Assembly: GCA_020718925.1 (NCBI GenBank)
Contig: DYRC01000075.1
Location: forward strand, 1-14,007
Reading direction: 5' to 3'
DNA from: Desulfonema limicola
GTDB lineage: Bacteria; Desulfobacterota; Desulfobacteria; Desulfobacterales; DYRC01
DNA length: 14,007 nucleotides
Shown: piece by piece, positions 1-6,106 of the stretch
Layout: every line of letters starts with the position of its first letter
How positions within the stretch are numbered: position 1 is the first letter of the stretch
The notes under the pieces: generated by a model
The model's input: only the letters and a program-made list of their open reading frames with translations
The model's database searches: none
What the model was told of the DNA's origin: nothing
Program-made: the position numbers and the translations under genes

Positions 1-126
1 ATTTTTTCCGATATTATACGGCGGATCACAGAAAATGAGATCAATGCTTTCATCTCTGAGGCTTTCCAAGCATTGGATGACATCTCCCCATAGTATCTGA
101 TGTCCGTCTTTGGAAAAAACTTTCAT
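1..126 (-). CDS. Adenine-specific DNA methyltransferase, YhdJ-like, N-terminal part
   Basis: Only the first 42 codons are in the window; the gene continues past position 1. The ATG at 126-124 opens a frame with no stop. Residues 29-42 contain a DLIFCDPPYNIGKN stretch, which is the DPPY catalytic motif IV of amino-N6-adenine or N4-cytosine methyltransferases and closely matches E. coli YhdJ, an orphan adenine methyltransferase. The segment around residues 12-20 (LWGDVIQCL) is the usual start of this family, where the GD precedes the target-recognition part. The enzyme would transfer a methyl group from S-adenosylmethionine to adenine in a short DNA site. It starts 3 nt after the PIN toxin stop and is probably co-transcribed with it. 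No restriction gene is visible. Recognition specificity cannot be read from this fragment. Confidence 0.85.
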   Translation of the reverse strand, partial: MKVFSKDGHQILWGDVIQCLESLRDESIDLIFCDPPYNIGKN

Positions 127-129
127 ATA

Positions 130-546
130 CTAAAACTCCCGAATGAAAAAATCATCAATTGTTACAATTTCAATTCCGCAATATGATTTCATATTCAGCA
201 AATGCCGATCACCCGTTACAAGATATGCTGCTTTTGCTTCAACAGCGCATAATAAAAAAATATCATCATCCGGATCAGCGTAAACAATCGGAATACCGCT
301 TCTTGATACATCATAGGCAGTTGAAATACTCAGGGCATAAGACGCCAACTGTTCAGGAGTTTGTTGTAAAACTTTCAATCTGTTCTGAAATCGTTCATAA
401 GAAAGTACTTCTTCCAATTCCAGCAGCATCGGATAAGCAATACAAAGCCTAATTTTTCCATGTTCAGCTAATCTAAGTAATTGCCAAGCTTTCCCTTTCC
501 AGAGCAATCCTGAAATCCAGATATTGGTGTCAATGACAATTCGCAA
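130..546 (-). CDS. PIN-domain toxin (putative toxin-antitoxin RNase, COG1569 type)
   Basis: A 138-residue PIN-domain protein. The acidic residues expected to hold the metal are visible: D6 in VIDTNIW, E43 or E45 in the LLELEEV helix, D94/D95 in ADPDDD, and D113 in VTGDRHLL. The DPDDD and TGDRHLL motifs are typical of the 'putative toxin component, PIN family' group of short ribonucleases. The start codon is TTG (546-544): the ATT-GTC-GAC-ACC-like opening MRIVIDTN needs this start and no ATG fits. The gene begins 2 nt after the AbrB-like antitoxin stop, the compact arrangement usual in toxin-antitoxin operons, and the DNA methyltransferase follows 3 nt later. Its RNA target is unknown. Confidence 0.87.
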   Translation of the reverse strand: MRIVIDTNIWISGLLWKGKAWQLLRLAEHGKIRLCIAYPMLLELEEVLSYERFQNRLKVLQQTPEQLASYALSISTAYDVSRSGIPIVYADPDDDIFLLCAVEAKAAYLVTGDRHLLNMKSYCGIEIVTIDDFFIREF

Positions 547-548
547 GA

Positions 549-800
549 TTATCCGACCTTTTGCTGACGGCGTTTCCGGCGAACTTCATGCACAATCGCA
601 TTGATTTCATCCGGCGAAATCGGCTCATCATCAGAAGCATATTCAACAATATCAAGCGGTGATGGCTTGCTGATACGCTTCAGATGCAATATATCGCTGT
701 CAATCCAGACGATAAAACGATCTGACGGCTGAAAATGTTTTGCAATTTCAATCGGTAATTGCAATGTATCATTCTGCGTGAGCGTGGCTATCTCAAACAT
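549..800 (-). CDS. AbrB/MazE-like antitoxin for the adjacent PIN toxin
   Basis: An 83-residue protein. Residues 1-45 read as a swapped-hairpin AbrB/SpoVT-type DNA-binding domain (alternating short strands with LQLPIEIAKHF and a DRFIVWIDSDILHLKRI hairpin). The acidic linker and the basic C-terminus (RRKRRQQK) would be the toxin-wrapping part. The ATG at 800 directly abuts the TAA of the TolC gene (801-803) with no spacer, and its ribosome-binding site (AGGGGA) lies inside the last codons of that gene. The pair is therefore tightly coupled to the efflux genes. Antitoxins of this class normally repress their own operon, but no separate promoter is evident within the tolC end. The family call rests on pattern and on the PIN partner. 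Confidence 0.75.
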   Translation of the reverse strand: MFEIATLTQNDTLQLPIEIAKHFQPSDRFIVWIDSDILHLKRISKPSPLDIVEYASDDEPISPDEINAIVHEVRRKRRQQKVG

Positions 801-2051
801 TTACTTTTCCCCTATCGCCTTCACAATACTTGCCTGAGCGATTTTGTAATCATAAAGCGCCTGATTATAAGCTGTTTTCGCATTGCTGTAAGATACCTGC
901 GCGTCCGTTACTTCAATCGGATTTCCGATTCCTGCCATGTATCTTCCGTTCACTAGATCAAGATTTTCCTGTGCCTGTTTTACGGTCAGTTGCGTGTTGG
1001 ATATTCTTTCTTCCGCTTCCCTGAGATTCAGATATGCCTGCTGAATATCAAGAAAAATGCTTTGTCTCAGCAATTCTTCATTTGCATTCAAAACCTTCAG
1101 ATTGGCTTCATATTCCTGAACCTGATATGTTGTCAGAAAGCCGCTGAACAACGGAATGGTAAAGCTTGCGCCGACTTTCCAGCCTTTTTGAGAAGACATA
1201 TCTTCATTGACCCAAGTATAACTCGCGCTGCCGGAGAGTGTCGGATAATAGCCTTTTTTGGCAAGCTCAATAGATTCCTCAGCAGCTTTCTTTTTGGCAA
1301 GAAGCGATTGCAGATCAGCACGGTTGTTATAAGCCTGCTCAATGGCTTCTTCAAGCGGCAGGGCATATTTTGCAAAATCAAGATTATCTTCAATCCGATA
1401 GTCCGGCGCATAAGGAAGCCCGATAGCATTATTCAGACTGACTTTTGCAAGCCTGAGCGCATTTTCAGCTTTGATGAGGCTTAATTTGGCATTGCTCAAA
1501 TCCACTTCCGCACGGGTTACGTCAAATTTGGCTCTGGTTCCGGCTTGATAAAATCCCTTTGCCTGCTTCAGATGCTGATCAAACTGCATCACGGTCTCCT
1601 GAGCAACATCCCGATTTCGTTTGGTTTCAAGCAGACCGTAATATGCCTGTCTGACATTGAAAATAATCTGAACGGATGTGTTTTCAAAATCAGCCTGAAC
1701 GGAATTCAAGTTGAATTTCTGAATATTGACCTGAGAGGCTGTTTTTCCGAAATCATAAATATTCTGATTCAGGGACAGGGCGGTTGAATAGTTGTCATAA
1801 GTCGTGCCGCTATCCCAATATTGATTATATCCTGATATGGAGGAAATCTGGGGATAGTAATTTGACATTGCCTCGCCGACCCTGTTCTGATTTACAGTAA
1901 TGGTGTGTTTTGCCGCAACCGCAGACGGATGCTTCTGTAAGGCAATTTCAATACATCGCTCCAGCGTCAATGAGTCATCTTTATTGACAAGTTCTTCTGC
2001 ATAAGCCTGAAGCGGCATAATCAATATAAAAAATGCGATGATCAGTCTCAT
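801..2051 (-). CDS. TolC-family outer membrane efflux protein
   Basis: A 416-residue outer-membrane channel subunit. Residues 1-18 form a signal peptide (hydrophobic FFILIMPLQAYA, cleavage expected after AYA). The mature start LTLERCIEIALQKHPS is the classic opening of the outer membrane efflux protein repeat, and a second repeat begins near LPLEEAIEQAYNNRADL. Long heptad-rich helices and the C-terminal IEVTDAQVSYSNAKTAYNQALYDYKIAQA helix pair are typical, and the length is normal for the family. The trimer would form the exit duct of a tripartite pump. It overlaps the TetR gene by 4 nt (ATGA), so the two are translationally coupled. The usual periplasmic adaptor and inner-membrane pump genes do not follow; a toxin-antitoxin pair starts at the stop codon instead. 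Confidence 0.95.
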   Translation of the reverse strand: MRLIIAFFILIMPLQAYAEELVNKDDSLTLERCIEIALQKHPSAVAAKHTITVNQNRVGEAMSNYYPQISSISGYNQYWDSGTTYDNYSTALSLNQNIYDFGKTASQVNIQKFNLNSVQADFENTSVQIIFNVRQAYYGLLETKRNRDVAQETVMQFDQHLKQAKGFYQAGTRAKFDVTRAEVDLSNAKLSLIKAENALRLAKVSLNNAIGLPYAPDYRIEDNLDFAKYALPLEEAIEQAYNNRADLQSLLAKKKAAEESIELAKKGYYPTLSGSASYTWVNEDMSSQKGWKVGASFTIPLFSGFLTTYQVQEYEANLKVLNANEELLRQSIFLDIQQAYLNLREAEERISNTQLTVKQAQENLDLVNGRYMAGIGNPIEVTDAQVSYSNAKTAYNQALYDYKIAQASIVKAIGEK

Positions 2052-2677
2052 AATGCTCCTGAAAGATTTCGGATTCCGCCGATTGAAAACCGGGTGATGT
2101 GGTCAGCCAACTGATCAATATCCGAAAGCGTGAAATTTTGGTGATAAAGCCGTGAAATAGTCCGTTTGGCATGATGATAATACAGACATTGTCCGATAAT
2201 GCTCATCACACAAGACCGGATCTGATGCTCATTTTCTTCTGTCCCGATAAGCTCATTGATAATCAGCGCCAGACGGTTATGTAAAGGACGGATGGATGTT
2301 TCAATAATCTGATCAAATGCGATAGTAGGTTCGCTGAATTCCCGCATCATAAGCTTTTCATACCATTCAGGGCGTCCTGTATCAAGAATGCGTAGCAGAA
2401 ACGAGCGGATAAATGCCTCAAGACGCTCTTCGGCAGGTCTGTTATCGCTGACTTCCGCTTCAGCAGATTTCTGAACACCTGAACGATGATGATACTGAAG
2501 CACCGCCAGATAAAGCCCTTGTTTATCCCGGAAATGATAATTGATGGCAGCCGGATTTGCATTGGCGCGTTTGCAGATTTCCCTGACCGTTGCCGCGCGG
2601 AATCCCATTTCTGCAAACACTTCTCCGGCAGCTTGAATCAGCCGGTCTTTGGTATCATTTCCCTTCTCTTCTTTCAT
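2048..2677 (-). CDS. TetR/AcrR-family repressor, CecR-like
   Basis: A TetR regulator of 209 residues from the chosen start. The N-terminal helix-turn-helix runs from DRLIQAAGEVFAEMGF through TVREICKRANANPAAINYHFRDKQGLYLAVL. The C-terminal ligand domain, with WYEKLMMREFSEP and a CLYYHHA stretch, resembles the CecR/YbiH group (DUF1956 type), which often controls TolC/HlyD/ABC pumps. The frame is open to an ATG at 2695, but that codon lies in a tandem repeat with no ribosome-binding site and only ~9 nt from the predicted transcription start. The internal ATG at 2677 has AGG six bases upstream and is preferred. The 4-nt overlap with tolC and the operator-like repeats at its promoter suggest autoregulation of the efflux operon. 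The inducer is unknown. Confidence 0.93.
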   Translation of the reverse strand: MKEEKGNDTKDRLIQAAGEVFAEMGFRAATVREICKRANANPAAINYHFRDKQGLYLAVLQYHHRSGVQKSAEAEVSDNRPAEERLEAFIRSFLLRILDTGRPEWYEKLMMREFSEPTIAFDQIIETSIRPLHNRLALIINELIGTEENEHQIRSCVMSIIGQCLYYHHAKRTISRLYHQNFTLSDIDQLADHITRFSIGGIRNLSGAL

Positions 2678-2692
2678 CTTCTGCCTATCAAA

Positions 2693-2721
2693 CATAAATT
2701 TTAAACATATATTTTAAACAT
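2693..2721 (-). repeat. Tandem 13-bp repeats at the tetR promoter (operator candidate)
   Basis: On the minus strand, two complete 13-bp units (ATGTTTAAAATAT, ATGTTTAAAATTT) and the beginning of a third (ATGTTTGA) lie end to end over the -10 box and the first codons of the open frame. An overlapping inverted repeat, AAACA-GA-TGTTT, spans 2716-2727 between the -35 and -10 boxes. A repressor bound here would block transcription, so this is a good operator candidate for the TetR gene. Binding itself is inferred. Confidence 0.55.
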
Positions 2722-2738
2722 CTGTTTGAGTTTGTCAA
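2711..2738 (-). promoter_or_regulatory. Sigma-70-type promoter of the tetR-tolC operon
   Basis: Minus strand: a perfect -35 TTGACA (2738-2733), a 16-bp spacer, and -10 TAAAAT (2716-2711, five of six consensus bases). Transcription would start near 2704, upstream of the preferred tetR ATG at 2677. Confidence 0.6.
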
Positions 2739-2781
2739 GAACTAAATTTTATATCAGAGGGCGGAGAGTTATTGAATTGCT

Positions 2782-2809
2782 CACCTGCCCTTTCTCTGAA
2801 GGGGGAAAG
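2782..2809. repeat. Degraded copy of the 94-bp palindromic repeat (left part)
   Basis: The stretch starting CACCTGCCC and ending GGGGGAAAG resembles the CACCTAACCCCCC...GGGAAGGGGG half of the 94-bp repeat found at 9841 and 13704, with internal deletions. It still folds into a small CCCTT/AAGGG hairpin. Like the full copies, it sits between divergent genes (tetR and the TIR-FGE gene). Confidence 0.4.
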
Positions 2810-2821
2810 CATAAATTTCAG

Positions 2822-2849
2822 TTGCATAATCCGAAAAATCAGGCATAAT
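2822..2849 (+). promoter_or_regulatory. Possible promoter of the TIR-FGE gene
   Basis: TTGCAT (2822-2827), 16-bp spacer, CATAAT (2844-2849). The -10 matches five of six consensus bases; the -35 is weak. It would give a leader of about 40 nt holding several ATCAG repeats. Confidence 0.35.
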
Positions 2850-2895
2850 CAGCAAATATCAGAGCAATCAGGGATTCAGCATACAATGGTGAACA

Positions 2896-4173
2896 ATGTC
2901 AGAGAATAAAAAAGTGTTTATCAGCTATGCCAGAGAAGATATTGAAAAAGCCCTAAACCTTTACCACGATTTGAAAGATGCCGGGCTGATTCCGTGGATA
3001 GACGACGAAGACCTTCTTCCGGGGCAGAATTGGAAAACGATCATTCAGAGGGAAATCCGTGAAAGCCGGTATTTCATTGCGGTTCTTTCAAAAGCATCTC
3101 TTGACAAAAGAGGGTTTGTTCAGAAAGAGTTGAAAATGGCTCTGGATATCCGGGATGAATTTCCCGATGACAAGGTTTTTCTGATTCCGGTGCGGCTGGA
3201 TGACTGCAAGCCGCAGGATGAAAAATTGCAAAATCTGCACTGGGCGGATATGTCTGTTTCGTATCAGAAGGGTTTTTCAAAAGTTTTGAGAGCAATGGGC
3301 TGTAAAGCAGATACATCGTCCAATCACAGACAGACAGAGAGCGACAATTCCCGAAAGATTGAAATTCCGAAAAAGATTGTGAATACGCTGGACATGGAGT
3401 TTGTGTATATCCCGCCCGGCACGTTTATGATGGGCAGCCCGCCGGATGAGCCGGGGCGATATGATAATGAAATTCTGCATAAAGTTACGCTGACCAAAGG
3501 CTTTTACATGCAGACGACTCAGATAACTGTCGGAAACTGGCGTTCTTTTGCTTCGGAATCAGGTTACAGAACCGAAGCCGAGACCGGAGACGGGGCGTAT
3601 TATTGGACAGGAAGCGAGTGGAAAAAAGATAAGGACAAGAATTGGAATAATCCGGGATTCGGGCAGACAGAAAGCTGTCCGGTAACCTGCGTATCATGGA
3701 ACGATACACAGGCATTCATCAGATGGCTGAACCGGAAAGAAAATTCAGACAAATACCGGCTTCCGACAGAGGCGGAATGGGAAGATGCCTGCCGTGCGGG
3801 AACAAGCACGCCGTTTTATTTCGGGAAATGTCTATTCGCCGATCAGGCAAATTATGACGGCAATTATCCGCTTGAAGGCTGTCCGAAAGGAGAATATCGG
3901 GGGGAAACCACTCCGGTGGGAAGTTTCCCGCCGAATGCGTGGGGCTTGTACGACATGCACGGAAACGTATGGGAATGGTGTCAGGATTGGTACGGAAATT
4001 ATCCGCCCGGTGCTGTAACTGATCCTGTAGGTACTAAGGAAGGCTCGGGCAGGGTGCTTCGCGGCGGGAGTTGGTACATCAACGCCCGGCTTTGCCGGTC
4101 GGCGTACCGCAACAACAACACCCCGGGCAACCGGAACTACAGCAGCGGGTTCCGGCTTGTGCGCTTCCCATAG
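2896..4173 (+). CDS. TIR domain-FGE-sulfatase (SUMF1 fold) fusion protein, probable DGR target
   Basis: A 425-residue cytosolic protein with no signal peptide. Residues 5-135 form a TIR_2 domain (KVFISYAREDIEKA, then PWIDDEDLLPGQNW, then the helix with E78, the likely NADase glutamate). A linker rich in polar residues leads to a formylglycine-generating-enzyme-type domain at 162-425 (GTFMMGS, PVTCVSWNDTQAFIRWLN, RLPTEAEWEDACRAG, GLYDMHGNVWEW, RVLRGGSW, GFRLVRF). True sulfatase-activating enzymes carry two cysteines after GGS. Here only C400 remains and the other position is I395, so oxidase activity is unlikely and a ligand-binding role is more plausible. The C-terminal ~32 codons resemble a DGR variable region (see separate entry). 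The ATG at 2896 has GGTG upstream. A defence or self-recognition receptor role is inference. Confidence 0.92.
   Translation: MSENKKVFISYAREDIEKALNLYHDLKDAGLIPWIDDEDLLPGQNWKTIIQREIRESRYFIAVLSKASLDKRGFVQKELKMALDIRDEFPDDKVFLIPVRLDDCKPQDEKLQNLHWADMSVSYQKGFSKVLRAMGCKADTSSNHRQTESDNSRKIEIPKKIVNTLDMEFVYIPPGTFMMGSPPDEPGRYDNEILHKVTLTKGFYMQTTQITVGNWRSFASESGYRTEAETGDGAYYWTGSEWKKDKDKNWNNPGFGQTESCPVTCVSWNDTQAFIRWLNRKENSDKYRLPTEAEWEDACRAGTSTPFYFGKCLFADQANYDGNYPLEGCPKGEYRGETTPVGSFPPNAWGLYDMHGNVWEWCQDWYGNYPPGAVTDPVGTKEGSGRVLRGGSWYINARLCRSAYRNNNTPGNRNYSSGFRLVRFP
4044..4170 (+). other. Candidate DGR variable repeat (VR) at the 3' end of the TIR-FGE gene
   Basis: The last part of the gene differs sharply from the rest: 4081-4170 has 59 G or C bases out of 90, and nearly all potentially variable codons are AAC or A-substituted forms of it. 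The codons after W393 read TAC, ATC, AAC (394-396); TAC at 404; AAC at 406-408, 412 and 414; and TAC, AGC, AGC at 415-417. These are what adenine-specific mutagenesis of an AAC-rich template would give. L399 (CTT) is the exception and needs AAT or another codon in the template. The segment ends in the invariant GFRLVRF region, where the initiation-of-mutagenic-homology site would lie. The left boundary is uncertain. No reverse transcriptase, Avd gene or template repeat is in the window. Confidence 0.6.
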
Positions 4174-4243
4174 GTCAGCAGTCCGGAATAACAAGCTTTG
4201 AATCAGGATGTAAGGATTTTATAAGGATTGAAGGATAACAGAC

Positions 4244-5110
4244 ATGCAGGAAAAATCATTGGCAGTGTTTGAAGATTATAAGATTCGTCGTCATTATGAC
4301 GAACAGACTGAAACATGGTATTTTTCGGTGGTTGATATATTGCAGGTTCTTATACAGCAACCGGATTATCAGGCAGCAAGAAACTACTGGAAAGTTTTGA
4401 AAAATCGGTTAAAAAAAGAGGGCAGTGAGTCGGTTACAAAGTGTAACCGACTGAAGATGGAAGCGGCGGATGGAAAGAAATACCTGACTGATGCTGCTGA
4501 TCCTGAAACTCTGCTGCGTCTTATTCAGTCTGTCCCAAGTCCCAAGGCTGAACCGATAAAACTATGGCTGGCAAAGGTGGGATATGAACGCATTCAGGAT
4601 ATGAGCGATCCTGCCCGTTCTCTTGACCGCGCACGTGAATACTGGCGGCAGCACGGCAGAAGTGAGAAATGGATTCAGCAACGCATGATGGGGCAGGAAA
4701 CCCGCAACAAACTGACGGATTACTGGCAAGATCACGCTATAAAAGGCGATGATAAATATGCCATTCTCACCAACATCATTCATAAGGAATGGAGCGGTGT
4801 TTCGGTCAGGCAGCATAAAGACATCAAAGGGCTGAAAACACAGAATTTGCGGGATCACATGAGCGAAGCCGAACTGATTTTCACAGCACTCGCGGAACTT
4901 TCTACGCGGCAGATTGCCGAAAGCGTGAATGCGACCGGAATGGATGAAAATGCCGTTGCCGGTAAAAAAGGCGGAAGAATAGCTAAAAATGCCAGATCGG
5001 AATTGGAGCGCAACACGGGAAAAAGCGTCATAACATCGGAGAACTTTCTTTTGCCGTCAAAGAAAAAAAAGCAATTTCAGGAAAAGCCGGACAGCGGAGA
5101 TGAAGAATAA
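4244..5110 (+). CDS. Bro-N domain / DinD-like DNA damage-inducible family protein
   Basis: A 288-residue protein. Residues 1-112 form a Bro-N domain (FEDYKIRRHYDEQTETWYFSVVDILQVLI, then YWKVLKNRLKKEG, and EPIKLWLAKVGYERIQ), found in phage antirepressors and related bacterial proteins. Residues 113-265 match the DinD type C-terminal part (YWRQHGRSEKWIQQRMMGQETRNKLTDYW, SVRQHKDIKGL, NLRDHMSEAELIFTALAE, KKGGRIAKNARSELERNTG). E. coli DinD inhibits RecA, but that function is not shown for this relative. The C-terminal tail is lysine-rich and then acidic. The ATG has GAAGGA upstream. It lies 70 bp downstream of the TIR-FGE gene on the same strand and may share its transcript. It converges on the rhomboid gene. 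Confidence 0.85.
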   Translation: MQEKSLAVFEDYKIRRHYDEQTETWYFSVVDILQVLIQQPDYQAARNYWKVLKNRLKKEGSESVTKCNRLKMEAADGKKYLTDAADPETLLRLIQSVPSPKAEPIKLWLAKVGYERIQDMSDPARSLDRAREYWRQHGRSEKWIQQRMMGQETRNKLTDYWQDHAIKGDDKYAILTNIIHKEWSGVSVRQHKDIKGLKTQNLRDHMSEAELIFTALAELSTRQIAESVNATGMDENAVAGKKGGRIAKNARSELERNTGKSVITSENFLLPSKKKKQFQEKPDSGDEE

Positions 5111-5132
5111 ATGCGTACGGATACTTATATTT

Positions 5133-5144
5133 CTGAAATTTCAG
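5133..5144. other. 12-bp perfect palindrome between converging genes
   Basis: CTGAAATTTCAG is self-complementary and overlaps the rhomboid stop codon, 23 bp beyond the Bro-N stop. It may help end transcription from both sides, but there is no loop and no clear T-run, so this is weak. Confidence 0.25.
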
Positions 5145-6106
5145 ACTTCCTGAATAAGCACTTTGAGCATCAGATCGCCCCGCCCGCCATCAGGCGTGAT
5201 TTTTCCGAATCCGCTGACGCGAACCATATTGCCTTCCCTGACGCCTGCCGGAATAATGACTTTCACCAAGCGATTCTGAACCCCCCAGGGAATATTGACA
5301 ATTTTGGAAGTTCCCATCGCTGCCTCATGCGATGTGATTCGGATGGTGGCATACAGATTTGCATCGTCCATCGGACCCAGCGGGCGGATAACCTGAAGCA
5401 TATTGGTTGTTTTGCGGGCAGTAACTTCTCTGGCTTTTTCCGTAAAACCCGAAGACGGAATGATTTCAAAGAGCTTTAAAAAAACGATGCCGCTCACAAA
5501 TCCGCCGATATGCGCCCACCACGCAATACCCGCCCCGCCGCTCCCGGCAGCATTGATGAATTGGAAAATAAACCATAATCCCAAAAAAATAAACGCCGGA
5601 ATTTCAATCAGCCAGGGAATGAAGATAATCGGAATCAGCGTTAATATTTTTGCGCGGGGAAAAAGAACAAAATACGCGCCCATCACGCCTGAAATCGCGC
5701 CGCTTGCGCCGATCACCGGCGAGTGGGAATGAAGATTGAATAGCAGATGCGATATGCCTGATGCAATTCCGCATAAAATATAAAATGCCAGATAACGGAA
5801 ATGCCCCAGCCGATCTTCAATGTTATCACCGAACACATAAAGCGACCACAGATTGCCCAGAATATGCAGAAAGCCGCCATGCAGAAACATGAACGAGATA
5901 AATGAAAACATCTGCTGTCCGAAAGTGAAATGCGACAGGAGATCGGAAGTCGTATATCGCGCCGGAACCAATCCGTAATAAAAATTGAATTTGCCCGGAT
6001 CGCTTTGTCCCAACTGCGTCATAAATACCAGAATATTGATGGCAATCAGGCTGTAATTGACAATCGGATAAGTTTTTGAAGGATTGATGTCTCGAATCGG
6101 TATCAT
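5141..6106 (-). CDS. Rhomboid intramembrane serine protease with C-terminal DnaJ-like substrate-binding domain
   Basis: A 321-residue protein. Residues ~15-215 form a six-helix rhomboid core: H76 and H81-x3-N85 in FLHGGFLHILGNLW, the catalytic serine S135 in GASGAISG, and the catalytic histidine H199 in WWAHIGGFVSG. It would cleave membrane helices in the inner membrane. Residues ~248-321 (NLYATIRITSHEAAMGTSKIVNIPWG, then KVIIPAGVREGNMVRVSGFG, GGRGDLMLKVLI) read like the C-terminal beta-sandwich of DnaJ/Hsp40, the client-binding and dimerising part, without any J-domain or zinc finger. I do not recall this as a standard rhomboid architecture. The start codon overlaps the end of the dynamin-like gene by 4 nt (ATGA), so the two are translationally coupled and probably act together. 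Confidence 0.93.
   Translation of the reverse strand: MIPIRDINPSKTYPIVNYSLIAINILVFMTQLGQSDPGKFNFYYGLVPARYTTSDLLSHFTFGQQMFSFISFMFLHGGFLHILGNLWSLYVFGDNIEDRLGHFRYLAFYILCGIASGISHLLFNLHSHSPVIGASGAISGVMGAYFVLFPRAKILTLIPIIFIPWLIEIPAFIFLGLWFIFQFINAAGSGGAGIAWWAHIGGFVSGIVFLKLFEIIPSSGFTEKAREVTARKTTNMLQVIRPLGPMDDANLYATIRITSHEAAMGTSKIVNIPWGVQNRLVKVIIPAGVREGNMVRVSGFGKITPDGGRGDLMLKVLIQEV

Noticed and set aside
990..1484. Long plus-strand open frame of 164 codons inside the TolC gene
   Set aside because: It is antisense to a clear TolC protein, has no recognisable domain and no good ribosome site; it is a shadow of the coding strand.
3832..4194. Minus-strand 120-codon frame over the TIR-FGE 3' end
   Set aside because: Opposite a well-supported gene; its Val/Ala/Pro-rich sequence reflects the G+C-rich variable segment.
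4174..4243. AGGATT-rich stretch between the TIR-FGE and Bro-N genes as a DGR template repeat
   Set aside because: It has no similarity to the variable segment; it is short AT-rich spacer with AGGATT words and the ribosome site of the next gene.
5111..5479. Plus-strand 122-codon frame directly after the Bro-N gene
   Set aside because: Lies antisense to the C-terminal and middle parts of the rhomboid gene, with no family resemblance; no ribosome site.
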